Of a DNA stretch of 23,828 bases, positions 6,844 to 15,483 are shown piece by piece. Each line of letters begins with the position of its first letter. Within the stretch, counting starts at the first letter, position 1. This stretch comes from Caldimicrobium sp964493015 (GTDB lineage: Bacteria; Desulfobacterota; Thermodesulfobacteria; Thermodesulfobacteriales; Thermodesulfobacteriaceae). The stretch lies in the NCBI GenBank assembly GCA_964493015.1, contig CAZBLU010000024.1:1-23828 (forward strand). Direction: 5' to 3'. The notes under the pieces were generated by a model that was not told the origin of the DNA, ran no database searches, and saw only the letters and a program-made list of their open reading frames with translations. The position numbers and the translations under genes are program-made.

Positions 6844-8238
6844 ATGGAACTTAGAGGAAAGAGAGCGGTAGTTATTGGTTTTGGTAAGAGTGGTCAGGCA
6901 GCCACAAGGCTCCTTTTGGTAAAGGGGGCAGAGGTTATAGTCTCAGACTCAAAGAGGAAAGAAGAGCTTCCACCATCACTTGTTTCCTCTATGGAGGTGC
7001 TGGGAGTAACCTTTGAAACAGGAAGGCATAATCCACAAACTTTAGAAAAGGCCGATCTGGTAGTGGTAAGCCCTGGGGTTTCACCTCAGGTCTATCTTCA
7101 GGCAGTGAAAAAGGGTATTCCAGTGCTTGGAGAGCTTGAGCTTGCCTTTAGATTTTTATCCCCAGAAGAGAGGGAAAATCTTATAGCCATAACAGGCACC
7201 AATGGAAAGACGACAACTACCGCTATGATCTCTGAGCTATTAAAATTGGCAGGTTTTCGCACTTTCACTGGGGGAAATTATGGGATTCCTCTCTCTGAGT
7301 ACGTCCTTTCTAAAGCCAAAGTGGACAAAATTGTCCTCGAGGTCTCAAGCTTTCAACTGGAAACCATAGAGAGCTTTACCCCCAAAATTGGGGTGTTACT
7401 TAACATTACTCCAGACCACTTAGATAGATATAGTTCCATGGAAGAGTATGCCTACTATAAATACAGGCTTTTTCATGGGCAGAGAGAAAGCGACTTGGCC
7501 ATTTTACCTAAGAGTGAGCCCTTTTTAGAGAGATTTGAGGCTTTAATAGGAGGAAAGACACTATTCTTTGGAGAAGTGGGAGATGAGGATATTTCGGCTT
7601 ATGTAGAAGGAGATAGCGTAGTTTTGAGGTTAGAAAGGGAGGAGGCCTATTCCTTGAGCTCTTTTAGACTTCTAGGTCTTCACAATAGGCTGAATTTGGC
7701 GGCAGCCCTTTTGGCTGGCAGACTTGCAGGTGCTTCACCTTCTGCCTGTGAGAGATTGATTAGTGAGTTTGTGGGGTTCCCCCATAGACTGGAATATGTG
7801 GGCACTTTTGGCGGGGTAACCTTTATCAATGATTCCAAGGCAACCAATGTGGATGCCACAGTGCAGGCCTTAAGGGGTCTTCCTTGTCCCATAATCTTGA
7901 TTTTGGGAGGAAGGCACAAAGGGGGAAGCTATGCCCCATTGAGGGAATTAATTAAAGAGCGGGTTAAGACCCTTATTCTCATGGGTGAGGCAAGGTTTAT
8001 TATCTGGGAAGAGCTAAAAGACCTTGTAGAGACCTATTTGGTGGAAGATTTGCCTGAAGCCCTGAGCGTAGCCTTTAAGGTGTCTCTTCCTGGAGATTTG
8101 GTGCTTCTCTCCCCTGCCTGTGCAAGCTTTGACCAGTTTAGAGATTATCAGGAAAGGGGAGAGGTATTTAAAGAACTTGTGTTCAAGTATGCACCGAAGT
8201 TTTATCATTCCTCTAAGGAGGAGAGGCTTTACCATTGA
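6844..8238 (+). CDS. murD: UDP-N-acetylmuramoylalanine--D-glutamate ligase MurD
   Basis: MurD adds D-Glu to UDP-MurNAc-L-Ala. The 464-aa protein begins with a Rossmann-like segment VVIGFGKSGQAA (about 9-20), then the ATP P-loop GTNGKTTTT (118-126), NITPDHLDRYSSMEEY in the central domain, FINDSKATNVDAT, and the C-terminal family signature SFDQFRDYQERGEVF. Length is normal for MurD (about 440-460 aa). The gene starts with ATG 6 nt after mraY. Its TGA overlaps the murG start codon, leaving no room for the ftsW gene that usually follows murD. Confidence 0.96.
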   Translation: MELRGKRAVVIGFGKSGQAATRLLLVKGAEVIVSDSKRKEELPPSLVSSMEVLGVTFETGRHNPQTLEKADLVVVSPGVSPQVYLQAVKKGIPVLGELELAFRFLSPEERENLIAITGTNGKTTTTAMISELLKLAGFRTFTGGNYGIPLSEYVLSKAKVDKIVLEVSSFQLETIESFTPKIGVLLNITPDHLDRYSSMEEYAYYKYRLFHGQRESDLAILPKSEPFLERFEALIGGKTLFFGEVGDEDISAYVEGDSVVLRLEREEAYSLSSFRLLGLHNRLNLAAALLAGRLAGASPSACERLISEFVGFPHRLEYVGTFGGVTFINDSKATNVDATVQALRGLPCPIILILGGRHKGGSYAPLRELIKERVKTLILMGEARFIIWEELKDLVETYLVEDLPEALSVAFKVSLPGDLVLLSPACASFDQFRDYQERGEVFKELVFKYAPKFYHSSKEERLYH

Positions 8239-9323
8239 GGTGGTTGATTGTGGCTGGGGGAACAGGAGGACACTTAATGCCTGGAATTGCTCTGGCAGAG
8301 GAGCTCCTTTCCTTGGGAGAGGAGGTCTCCTTTGTGGCAGGCACAAGAGAAGTAGAAAGGCGCATTCTTAAGGAGAAACCCTTTCCTGTGCATCACATAG
8401 ATGTGGAAGGCTTTGTGGGAAGGCCCATAGGGGGAAAAATTAGGGCAACCATTAAGTTAGGGAAGGCCTTTTTTGTGGCCCTAAGGCTTTTGCAAAAGAT
8501 TAGACCTTCTGTAATCTTGGCTGAGGGAGGATATGTCTCTGTGCCTCTTGTTTTTGTAGGAAAACTCTTGAGGATAAAAACTGCTCTTCACGAGCAAAAT
8601 GTAATCCCTGGGAGGGCAAATCTACTTCTTAGCCGTCTTGTGGACAGGGTCTTTGTAAGTTTTGAGGAGAGTAAGAGGTATTTTCCAGAGGGAAAGACCC
8701 TTGTCTCTGGAAACCCTGTAAGAAAGAGCCTTCTTGCCCAGAGAGAACGCATCCACCAGGGAAGAGGCCTTTTGGTGCTTGGGGGAAGCCTTGGGGCTCG
8801 TTTTCTCAATGATCTAATGCTTAACCTTTGGCCAAGGCTTTTTGAGAGGGTGCCCAAGCTCTTTCTCATCCATCAGACTGGTCTTGAGGATTATGAGCGG
8901 GTAAGAAAGGCCTATGAGGGGCATCCCCTCTATCCTGAAGTGAAAGAGAGCATAAGGCTCTATCCCTTTATAGAGGACATGGCCTGGGCCTATGCCCAGG
9001 CAGATCTGGTGGTCTCTCGGGCAGGAGCAACAACCCTTGCTGAGCTAATTGCTTTAGAAAAGCCTGCTATATTAGTCCCCTTCCCTTATGCTACTCATCA
9101 GCATCAGGAGAAAAATGCTGAGGTTTTGGTAAGAGCAGGGGCTGGGCTTATGTTCAGGCAGAAAGACATTGAACCTGAGGCCTTTTTGCAGGGCTTAGTT
9201 GCAGTGCTTTCTTGCGAAGAAAGACTAAACAAGCTAAGAGAGGCCTTAAAAAAGCTAAAGAGGCCTAATCCTGAGAGAATTATTATAGAAGAATTGAAAA
9301 AATTAGTGGCTGCCGAGGGATAA
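8235..9323 (+). CDS. murG: Lipid II-forming GlcNAc transferase MurG
   Basis: MurG is a peripheral membrane glycosyltransferase that converts lipid I to lipid II. The 362-aa protein has the N-terminal GGTGGHLMPGIALAEEL (from residue 8), HEQNVIPGRAN, the GGSLGARFLND loop opening the C-terminal GT-B domain, the donor-site SRAGATTLAEL, and the QEKNAEVL segment. The start is a TTG that overlaps the murD stop (TTGA), with AGAGG about 8 nt upstream and AAGGAGG further up; it gives the expected MRWLIVAGGTGGH N-terminus. The murD-murG junction is where ftsW usually lies. Confidence 0.96.
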   Translation: MRWLIVAGGTGGHLMPGIALAEELLSLGEEVSFVAGTREVERRILKEKPFPVHHIDVEGFVGRPIGGKIRATIKLGKAFFVALRLLQKIRPSVILAEGGYVSVPLVFVGKLLRIKTALHEQNVIPGRANLLLSRLVDRVFVSFEESKRYFPEGKTLVSGNPVRKSLLAQRERIHQGRGLLVLGGSLGARFLNDLMLNLWPRLFERVPKLFLIHQTGLEDYERVRKAYEGHPLYPEVKESIRLYPFIEDMAWAYAQADLVVSRAGATTLAELIALEKPAILVPFPYATHQHQEKNAEVLVRAGAGLMFRQKDIEPEAFLQGLVAVLSCEERLNKLREALKKLKRPNPERIIIEELKKLVAAEG

Positions 9324-9324
9324 A

Positions 9325-10719
9325 ATGCTTGAAAAGAAGAGGAATATTCATTTTATTGGTGTAGGCGGCGTAGGGATGAGTGGCCTTGCCTTACTTCTTC
9401 ATCGTATGGGGCATAGGGTCTCTGGTTGTGATGCTGCCAAAAGTAAATATCTGGAACCTCTTTTGAAGGAGGGCATTGAGGTTTACCTTGGCCATGACCC
9501 CTCTCATCTAAAAGAGGCGGAGATCGTGGTTTACTCTTCCGCTATACCTAAGGACAACCCTGAGATTAGAGAGGCTAAAGAGAGGGGTCTTTTACTTGTT
9601 CCTCGGGCAAGGATGCTCTCAGAGGTGATGCAAATTTATCCCAAAAGTATAGTTGTGGCTGGCTCTCATGGAAAAACCACTACTACCTCCCTTATTGCAG
9701 AGATCCTTCTCAATTTAAATTTGCATCCCACAGCCATAGTGGGGGGGATCATCAATAACATTAAAAGCCATTCTCTTCTTGGCTCAGGGGACTATTTGGT
9801 GGCAGAGGCTGATGAAAGTGATGGCTCTTTCCTCCTCTATTCGCCCTTTATAGAGGTCATAACAAACATTGATAGAGAGCATCTGGATTTTTATGCCGAC
9901 TTTCAGGCTATAAAAAAGGCCTTTGCCAATTTTATTTTAAGGGTTCATCCTGAGGGGAGGGTTATCCTCTGTAAGGATGATCCAGGGGTAAGGGAAGTAG
10001 TTGAGGACCTCTCAGGGCCCTTTCTTTTTTATGGCTTTTCTGAGGGGGTAGATCTTCAGGGAAAGATCGTGAAAAATGGGGCCTATCCTGTGGTGGAGGT
10101 TTATTATCGGGGAAAAAGGCTTGGGAAATTTAGGTTAGGGATTCCTGGAGTTCACAATGCCCTAAATGCCCTTGGAGCCATAGGAGTTGCCCTTACCCTG
10201 AAACTACCTATAAAAAAGGTTATGACTATTTTAGAAAATTTTAGAGGGGTAAAGAGAAGACTTGAGTTGAAGGGTATCTATAGAGGGGCCCTTCTTATGG
10301 ATGATTATGCCCATCATCCTAAGGAGATTACCGCAACCCTTGAGACCGTGGGAAAACTCTATCCTGACAAGCGAATTATCCTTCTCTTTCAGCCCCATCG
10401 CTATTCCCGCACTAAGGCCCTTTGGGAAGATTTCTTAATGGCTCTCAAGGATCCAGATATACTGGTTCTCACTGAGATCTATCCAGCAAGTGAAGCCCCT
10501 TTACCAGGAATAACTGGGGAGGCCTTCTACGAGGCTGTAAAAAAAATAAGGGGGATAAAACCAACCTTCTTTGTGCAAACCTTAAGGGAAGGTGAGGACT
10601 TATTGAAAGGGCTTTTAAGTCCAGAATGTGTCTTTATTTCCATGGGTGCAGGTAACGTGTATAAAATACATGAGGCCTTTTTGGGGGAGGAGCAGGTAGA
10701 GAGACATGCCGTGGCTTAA
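9325..10719 (+). CDS. murC: UDP-N-acetylmuramate--L-alanine ligase MurC
   Basis: MurC adds L-Ala to UDP-MurNAc, the first amino-acid step. Domains in order are an N-terminal Rossmann-type UDP-binding domain with FIGVGGVGMSGLA (10-22), the P-loop GSHGKTTTT (113-121), EADESDGSF, NIDREHLDFYADF, and a C-terminal domain with MDDYAHHPKEITATL and QPHRYSRTK. All are MurC hallmarks; the length (464 aa) is normal. The ATG lies 1 nt after the murG stop. The 3' end overlaps murB by 14 bp. Confidence 0.97.
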   Translation: MLEKKRNIHFIGVGGVGMSGLALLLHRMGHRVSGCDAAKSKYLEPLLKEGIEVYLGHDPSHLKEAEIVVYSSAIPKDNPEIREAKERGLLLVPRARMLSEVMQIYPKSIVVAGSHGKTTTTSLIAEILLNLNLHPTAIVGGIINNIKSHSLLGSGDYLVAEADESDGSFLLYSPFIEVITNIDREHLDFYADFQAIKKAFANFILRVHPEGRVILCKDDPGVREVVEDLSGPFLFYGFSEGVDLQGKIVKNGAYPVVEVYYRGKRLGKFRLGIPGVHNALNALGAIGVALTLKLPIKKVMTILENFRGVKRRLELKGIYRGALLMDDYAHHPKEITATLETVGKLYPDKRIILLFQPHRYSRTKALWEDFLMALKDPDILVLTEIYPASEAPLPGITGEAFYEAVKKIRGIKPTFFVQTLREGEDLLKGLLSPECVFISMGAGNVYKIHEAFLGEEQVERHAVA

Positions 10720-11629
10720 GACTTTGGACACCTTCTTAGCGAAGGCTGGTATACCCTTTAAAGTGGAGGAGCCGCTTTCCCCTTACACTACTATAAAAAT
10801 AGGGGGAAGGGCAAAGAGGGCTCTCTTTCCCCGGGCAAAAGAGGATTTGATAAAGCTTCTTACTTTCCTTGAAAAGGAGCAAATTCCCTATTTTGTAGTG
10901 GGTGGGGGAAGTAATCTCTTGGTTAGCGATAATGGTTTTGATGGGGCGGTAATAATTCTTATCTCTCTAAGGGGAATAAAGGTGCTTTCTCAAGGGGAAG
11001 TCCTCAGGGTAAAGGCCCTTGCAGGAACGAGGATAAATGAGCTTATTGCCTTTTCTCGGAGATTAGGTTATGGAGGTTTTGAATTTCTGGCAGGGGTCCC
11101 TGCCACCCTTGGTGGTGCGGTAAGGATGAATGCAGGTGCCTTTGGAGTGACCACTTCACAGCTTGTAAAAAGGGTTGAGCTCTATCGGGAAGGGGAAGTA
11201 ATAGAATTAGAGCCAAGGGATGTGGATTGGAGCTATAGGGCTTTTCGCTTAGATGGAATCATTCTCTCTGCAGAATTAGAGTTTAGGCCTACCCCAGAAG
11301 AAGAACTAAGGGCTAAGATACGAGAAATTTGGGCAAAGAGGGTAGCCACTCAGCCTGTTAGCGAGAGAACCTTTGGCTCTACCTTTAAAAACCCCCCCTG
11401 TTGTTATGCAGGGGCTTTAATAGAACAGGCAGGTCTAAAGGGCTATCAAATTGGGGAGGCCAAGATCTCGGAGAAACACGCTAATTTTATTGTCAATCTT
11501 GGTAGGGCTAAGGCTGAGGAGGTTTTAGAGTTGATTAGACTTGCCCAAAAGAGGGTTTATGAAAGGTTTCAAATACTTTTAGAACCTGAGGTTAAATTTT
11601 TGGGGATATCCTATGAGGGACTTCATTAA
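10706..11629 (+). CDS. murB: UDP-N-acetylenolpyruvoylglucosamine reductase MurB (type II)
   Basis: MurB is the FAD-dependent NADPH enzyme that makes UDP-MurNAc. The FAD-binding PCMH-type fold is shown by YTTIKIGGRAKRALFPR (28-43 region), VVGGGSNLLVSD (64-75) and LAGVPATLGGAVRMNAGAFG (128-147). The catalytic proton donor Ser is in GSTFKNP (224-230), and AGALIEQAGLKGYQIG followed by KHANFIVN marks the shorter type II MurB. At 307 aa the length fits that class. The ATG lies inside the end of murC and is preceded by AGGTAGAG. The ddl gene that often follows murB is not here; ftsQ overlaps directly. Confidence 0.96.
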   Translation: MPWLKTLDTFLAKAGIPFKVEEPLSPYTTIKIGGRAKRALFPRAKEDLIKLLTFLEKEQIPYFVVGGGSNLLVSDNGFDGAVIILISLRGIKVLSQGEVLRVKALAGTRINELIAFSRRLGYGGFEFLAGVPATLGGAVRMNAGAFGVTTSQLVKRVELYREGEVIELEPRDVDWSYRAFRLDGIILSAELEFRPTPEEELRAKIREIWAKRVATQPVSERTFGSTFKNPPCCYAGALIEQAGLKGYQIGEAKISEKHANFIVNLGRAKAEEVLELIRLAQKRVYERFQILLEPEVKFLGISYEGLH

Positions 11630-12338
11630 GAGATATAGATATTACCTCTTTGGGAGTATAATTTCCCTTCTCTCACTTGGCCTGATAGTTTATGTGCTTT
11701 ATTTTACCGATCTCTTTGTGCTAAAGGAGATAAGGCTTTTAGGGGCTAAAAAGGTTTCCAAAGAAGAGGTGATCAAGCTTACTGGCTTGAAAGGTGGAGA
11801 AAGGCTATTTACCATAGATCTTAAAAGGTTAACTGAAAAGCTGAAGGAGCATCCTTCCATTGAGGATGTAATTGTTGCCAGGAGGTTACCCTCTCTTTTG
11901 GAAATTACCGTAAAGGAAAGAGAGGGCTTAGCTATCCTGATCAAAGAAAACAGGGGATACCTTATTGATAAGAAGGGCGTTATTATTGGGGGTATTTTGC
12001 CCCAGGATTATTTTTATTATCCCCTTGTGGAAATTCGAGATGAGTCCTGGAAGGAGAATTTTTTCTATTTTCTCTCTTGGCTAAAAAATAATAAAACCTA
12101 TCTTCCTGTTTATGAAAATTATTCTAAAATTATATTAGAGAGAGATAAGATAATTTTTTATACCAAAAATCATATTAAAATATATTTTCCTTTAGGTATT
12201 ATGGAAGATTTAACAAGACTATATCAGAATTTGGATAGAATTATGGTTTATTTATATGAAAATAATCTTATCGAAAAAGTAGAATTAATCAGGGTGGACT
12301 ATCCTTATGGTCAGGCCCTGATAAAATTCAGGAGTTGA
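11613..12338 (+). CDS. ftsQ: Cell division protein FtsQ
   Basis: FtsQ is a bitopic inner-membrane divisome scaffold linking early proteins to FtsL/FtsB. The 241-aa protein has a short basic cytoplasmic tail, one TM helix (about 11-30) and a POTRA-type domain (about 35-103) with the typical IRLLGAKKVSKEEVIKLTG, ERLFTIDL and VIVARRLPSLLEITVKER segments. It is somewhat shorter than E. coli FtsQ (276 aa). The stretch encoding the C-terminal part (about 12060-12290) is much richer in A and T than the flanking genes. It overlaps murB by 17 bp and ends 3 nt before ftsA. Confidence 0.92.
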   Translation: MRDFIKRYRYYLFGSIISLLSLGLIVYVLYFTDLFVLKEIRLLGAKKVSKEEVIKLTGLKGGERLFTIDLKRLTEKLKEHPSIEDVIVARRLPSLLEITVKEREGLAILIKENRGYLIDKKGVIIGGILPQDYFYYPLVEIRDESWKENFFYFLSWLKNNKTYLPVYENYSKIILERDKIIFYTKNHIKIYFPLGIMEDLTRLYQNLDRIMVYLYENNLIEKVELIRVDYPYGQALIKFRS

Positions 12339-12341
12339 GCT

Positions 12342-13547
12342 ATGCCTGAAGAGAGTGGGATTTTAGTTGTAGATGTAGGGACAACAAAGATTTGTGCCCT
12401 CATAGGTGAGGAGAGGGAGGGCAAGCTCTGGGTTACAGGGATGGGAGTGACCCCTGCTCACGGGCTCAGAAAGGGTAGTGTAATTAATATTGAAGAGGCT
12501 ACGCAGAGTATTAGAACTGCCATTGAAAAGGCTCGGGCTCAAGCTAAGATTGTTCCTACATATGTCTTTACCAGTGTAGCTGGAAGTCATATCAAGACCC
12601 AGGCTGGGATGGGAGTTGTAGCCCTGAAGGAAAAGGAGGTTACAGCTCAAGATGTGGAGGAGGTTCTCTCTTCAGCTCAGGCAGTTGACATAACACAGGA
12701 TAGAGTTCTTCTTCATGTGATACCGCAGGAATTTGTGGTGGATCAGACAAGGGGTATAACGCAGCCTTTGGGCATGAGTGGAGTGCGGTTGGAGGCCCAT
12801 GTTCAGCTTATAACGGCACAGAAATCTCAGGTGCAAAATCTCTTGAGATGCTTTGAAAACCTTGGTTTAGAGGTAGATGGGGTGATCTTTCAAGGTTTAG
12901 CTTCGGCTGAGGCTGTTTTGACCCCAGAGGAAAAGGAGCTTGGTGTCTTGGTAATTGACTTTGGTGGTGGGACCAGTGATTTAGTGATTTACAAAGAGGG
13001 TGTTTTGAGGTTTGCTTCCTCTATTCCTGTAGGTGGAGAACTCCTTACTGGGGATTTGGCTGTCTGTTTGCGGACTGGTAAAAATGAGGCTGAGCGTTTG
13101 AAAATTGAGAAGGGAGTTTGTCTAAGGGAACTTGTAGAGAATGATGAGATAATTGAGGTCCCTGGCATAGGGACAAGGCCTTCAAGAAGTATCCAGAGAA
13201 AGATCCTTGCAGAAATTTTAGAAGAAAGGGTCAAGGAGTTGTTGGTGCTCATTGAATCTGAGATTAAGGACTTTCCTAAAACCTATCTAACAAGTGGTGT
13301 GGTCTTAACAGGGGGCTCAGCTCTTTTGCCAGGTCTTATCTATCTTTGTGATCAGGTGCTTGATCTTCCTGCAAGAATTGGGTTCCCCGAGAGGCTTCCA
13401 GGGCTAACTGAAGAGGTTTACCATCCTCAGTATGCCACAGCTGTGGGTATGCTTCTCTATGCCTATCAGAACTATTTTCAAGGAATGGAGAGACCACAGC
13501 GGAGGGAGGGTTTATTGAGTAAATTAAAGAGACTTTTAAAAATTTAA
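12342..13547 (+). CDS. ftsA: Cell division protein FtsA
   Basis: FtsA is the actin-like ATPase that tethers FtsZ to the membrane. The 401-aa protein shows phosphate-binding loop 1 DVGTTKICALIG (11-22), an SHS2/1C region (about 85-165), phosphate loop 2 VIDFGGGTSDLVIY (204-217), and the adenosine motif LTGGSALLPGL near the C-terminus. The last residues GLLSKLKRLLKI form the basic amphipathic membrane-targeting helix expected of FtsA. AGGAG (12330-12334) lies 7 nt before the ATG. ftsZ follows after a short gap. Confidence 0.97.
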   Translation: MPEESGILVVDVGTTKICALIGEEREGKLWVTGMGVTPAHGLRKGSVINIEEATQSIRTAIEKARAQAKIVPTYVFTSVAGSHIKTQAGMGVVALKEKEVTAQDVEEVLSSAQAVDITQDRVLLHVIPQEFVVDQTRGITQPLGMSGVRLEAHVQLITAQKSQVQNLLRCFENLGLEVDGVIFQGLASAEAVLTPEEKELGVLVIDFGGGTSDLVIYKEGVLRFASSIPVGGELLTGDLAVCLRTGKNEAERLKIEKGVCLRELVENDEIIEVPGIGTRPSRSIQRKILAEILEERVKELLVLIESEIKDFPKTYLTSGVVLTGGSALLPGLIYLCDQVLDLPARIGFPERLPGLTEEVYHPQYATAVGMLLYAYQNYFQGMERPQRREGLLSKLKRLLKI

Positions 13548-13565
13548 AATCTTAGGAGGCGAGTG

Positions 13566-14690
13566 ATGACTTTACCATTTGATTTAGTAGACCAAGAGGA
13601 AATTAAACTTCAACCCAATATCAAGGTAATAGGAGTAGGAGGAGCAGGTGGCAATGCAGTTGCGCATATGATTAAGAGGGGTCTTGTAGGGGTGGAATTT
13701 ATTGCTGCCAATACCGATTATAAGGTTCTATCTCTTAATCCAGCCCCTGTAAAGATTCAGCTTGGAAAAAATCTGACAAGAGGTCTTGGTGCAGGGGGAA
13801 AGCCAGAGATTGGAAGAAAGGCTGCTGAGGAATCTGAAAGAGAAATCAGGGATTGTCTCAAAGATGCAGATATGGTTTTTTTGGCTGCAGGTATGGGAGG
13901 AGGGACAGGCACAGGGGCAACCCCTGTTATTGCCAGCATCTGTAAGGAAATGGGTATTTTGACTGTAGCTGTAGTCACCAAGCCCTTTACCTTTGAGGGA
14001 AAGATCAGAATAAAACAGGCTGAGGATGGCATTGAGGAGCTTAAAAAATATGTGGATACTATAATCACTATTCCCAATGATAAGCTCATTCTTCTTGGAG
14101 CTCCTCAGGAAAGACTTTATGAGATGTTTAAAAAAGCAGATGATGTGTTATATTATGCAGTAAGGGGTATTTCTGATCTTATTCTTTCTCCAGGATATAT
14201 TAATTTAGATTTTGCTGATGTTAAAGCAGTAATGACAGAAAGTGGTGGAGTAGCTCTCATGGGTATGGGAGAGGCCCAAGGCGAGGACAGGGCTCAACTT
14301 GCTACTCAGATGGCTATTTCAAGCCCCTTACTTGAGGATCTCTCCATAAGCGGAGCCAAAGGTCTTCTGCTAAATATTAGTGTCCATCCTGAGACTCTTA
14401 CCCTTCAGGAAACACAAACTATTACTGGGACCATTTCTAAGGAGCTTCACCCTGAAGCGAGGGTTTATTTAGGAGTGGTCTTTGATGAAACCCTTGGAGA
14501 GACCTTGAGACTTACTATAATTGCCACAGGACTGGAAAAGGAAAAAGATCTTGCTAAAAAAACAGAGAAAGTGATATCTTTAGAGGAGCGGGGCAAGAAA
14601 AAAGAAGAGCTAAAGAGAATTGATTGGAGAGAAGTTTATGATGAAAATATTTTGGATATTCCTACAATTTTAAGAAAGAGTGCGGATTAG
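13566..14690 (+). CDS. ftsZ: Cell division protein FtsZ
   Basis: FtsZ is the tubulin-like GTPase that forms the division ring. The 374-aa protein has KVIGVGGAGGNAV (20-32), the tubulin signature GGGTGTG (111-117), the T7-loop segment NLDFADVKAVM that completes the GTPase site of the neighbouring subunit, a charged linker, and the C-terminal peptide DIPTILRK that binds FtsA. I chose the ATG at 13566 because AGGAGG (13554-13559) lies 6 nt upstream; the GTG at 13563 is only 3 nt from it. The 18-nt gap after ftsA carries this strong ribosome site, consistent with high FtsZ output. Confidence 0.98.
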   Translation: MTLPFDLVDQEEIKLQPNIKVIGVGGAGGNAVAHMIKRGLVGVEFIAANTDYKVLSLNPAPVKIQLGKNLTRGLGAGGKPEIGRKAAEESEREIRDCLKDADMVFLAAGMGGGTGTGATPVIASICKEMGILTVAVVTKPFTFEGKIRIKQAEDGIEELKKYVDTIITIPNDKLILLGAPQERLYEMFKKADDVLYYAVRGISDLILSPGYINLDFADVKAVMTESGGVALMGMGEAQGEDRAQLATQMAISSPLLEDLSISGAKGLLLNISVHPETLTLQETQTITGTISKELHPEARVYLGVVFDETLGETLRLTIIATGLEKEKDLAKKTEKVISLEERGKKKEELKRIDWREVYDENILDIPTILRKSAD

Positions 14691-14693
14691 GCT

Positions 14694-15479
14694 ATGAGGG
14701 AAATTGCCAGTTTTGAAGACCCAGTAAAGAAACAGCCACTAAAGCTTGCCTTTTTCAAATTAGAGGAAATATTTATACCACCATTTCAAAGGGATCTATC
14801 AGATAGCTTGAAGAAGCATTTAGAGTTGGCCATAGAGAAGTTAGGTTTCCTTACCCCCATAGTAGTAGTGCCTAAAGGGGGTAAGTATTGGGTTGTAGAT
14901 GGAAGACATCGTTTAGAGGCCATGCGGGAGCTTGGTGCAAGAGAAATCTTAGCTATAGTAGTAGATGAAAGTCTTTATCATTATATTCTCGAATTTAACA
15001 CCGAAAAGCCTCCTAATGTGAAGGAAAAGTCAAAACAAGCCTATAGGCTTTACATGGATCTTTACCAAGAAGATCCTCAGCTTATAGAGGAGGATCTATT
15101 TACCTATCTCAAAGAGCCTATGCTAATCACCTTTGGGTTTGCTATAGAGGAGATAGATAGTCGTTTCCCAGCAAGTTTCTATGAAAATTTTGTTTCCAAG
15201 ATAGATCAATTTTTAAACTTACCGTTATCTTCAGCTATTGAAGAGCGCAGAAGGAGAGCGGAAGCCTTGACAGAGCTTAATCGCATAGTTAATGAGAAGT
15301 ATGCTGAGTTTGGCTGGGAAAATGCCCTACTCAAAGGAGAAATTGTGAGAAAGGCTGTGCAAAAGGCTTATGGTGTGAGGGTAAGAACGATAGGGGAGGA
15401 GTTTTATACAGCTATCGAGAGAGTAAAGGAGGCCTGTCAAGAGTTAACGGTTGAGGACTTTGGAGAGGTGGGAGATTAA
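14694..15479 (+). CDS. ParB/Srx-fold domain protein following ftsZ
   Basis: The 261-aa protein carries a ParB N-terminal-like (ParB/sulfiredoxin) domain at about residues 25-95: IPPFQRDLSDSLKKHLELA, then TPIVVVPKGGKYWVVDGRHR and LEAMRELGAREILAIVV. This matches the ParB-like pattern of PxxxR, a GxxxPIVV strand and a DGxHRLxA loop. The loop reads DGRHR rather than the GERRxRA of chromosomal ParB, so it is a ParB-like protein, not the parS-binding ParB itself. The rest (about 100-261) is helical and charged with no family I recognise. It starts 3 nt after ftsZ and ends 4 nt before the MEMO gene, so it is in the division operon. A role in division or segregation is inferred from position only. 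Confidence 0.7.
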   Translation: MREIASFEDPVKKQPLKLAFFKLEEIFIPPFQRDLSDSLKKHLELAIEKLGFLTPIVVVPKGGKYWVVDGRHRLEAMRELGAREILAIVVDESLYHYILEFNTEKPPNVKEKSKQAYRLYMDLYQEDPQLIEEDLFTYLKEPMLITFGFAIEEIDSRFPASFYENFVSKIDQFLNLPLSSAIEERRRRAEALTELNRIVNEKYAEFGWENALLKGEIVRKAVQKAYGVRVRTIGEEFYTAIERVKEACQELTVEDFGEVGD

Positions 15480-15483
15480 GTAG

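Noticed and set aside
8120..8371. Small plus-strand frame across the murD-murG junction as a relic of ftsW
   Set aside because: It overlaps both real genes, has no hydrophobic segments and no SEDS motif.
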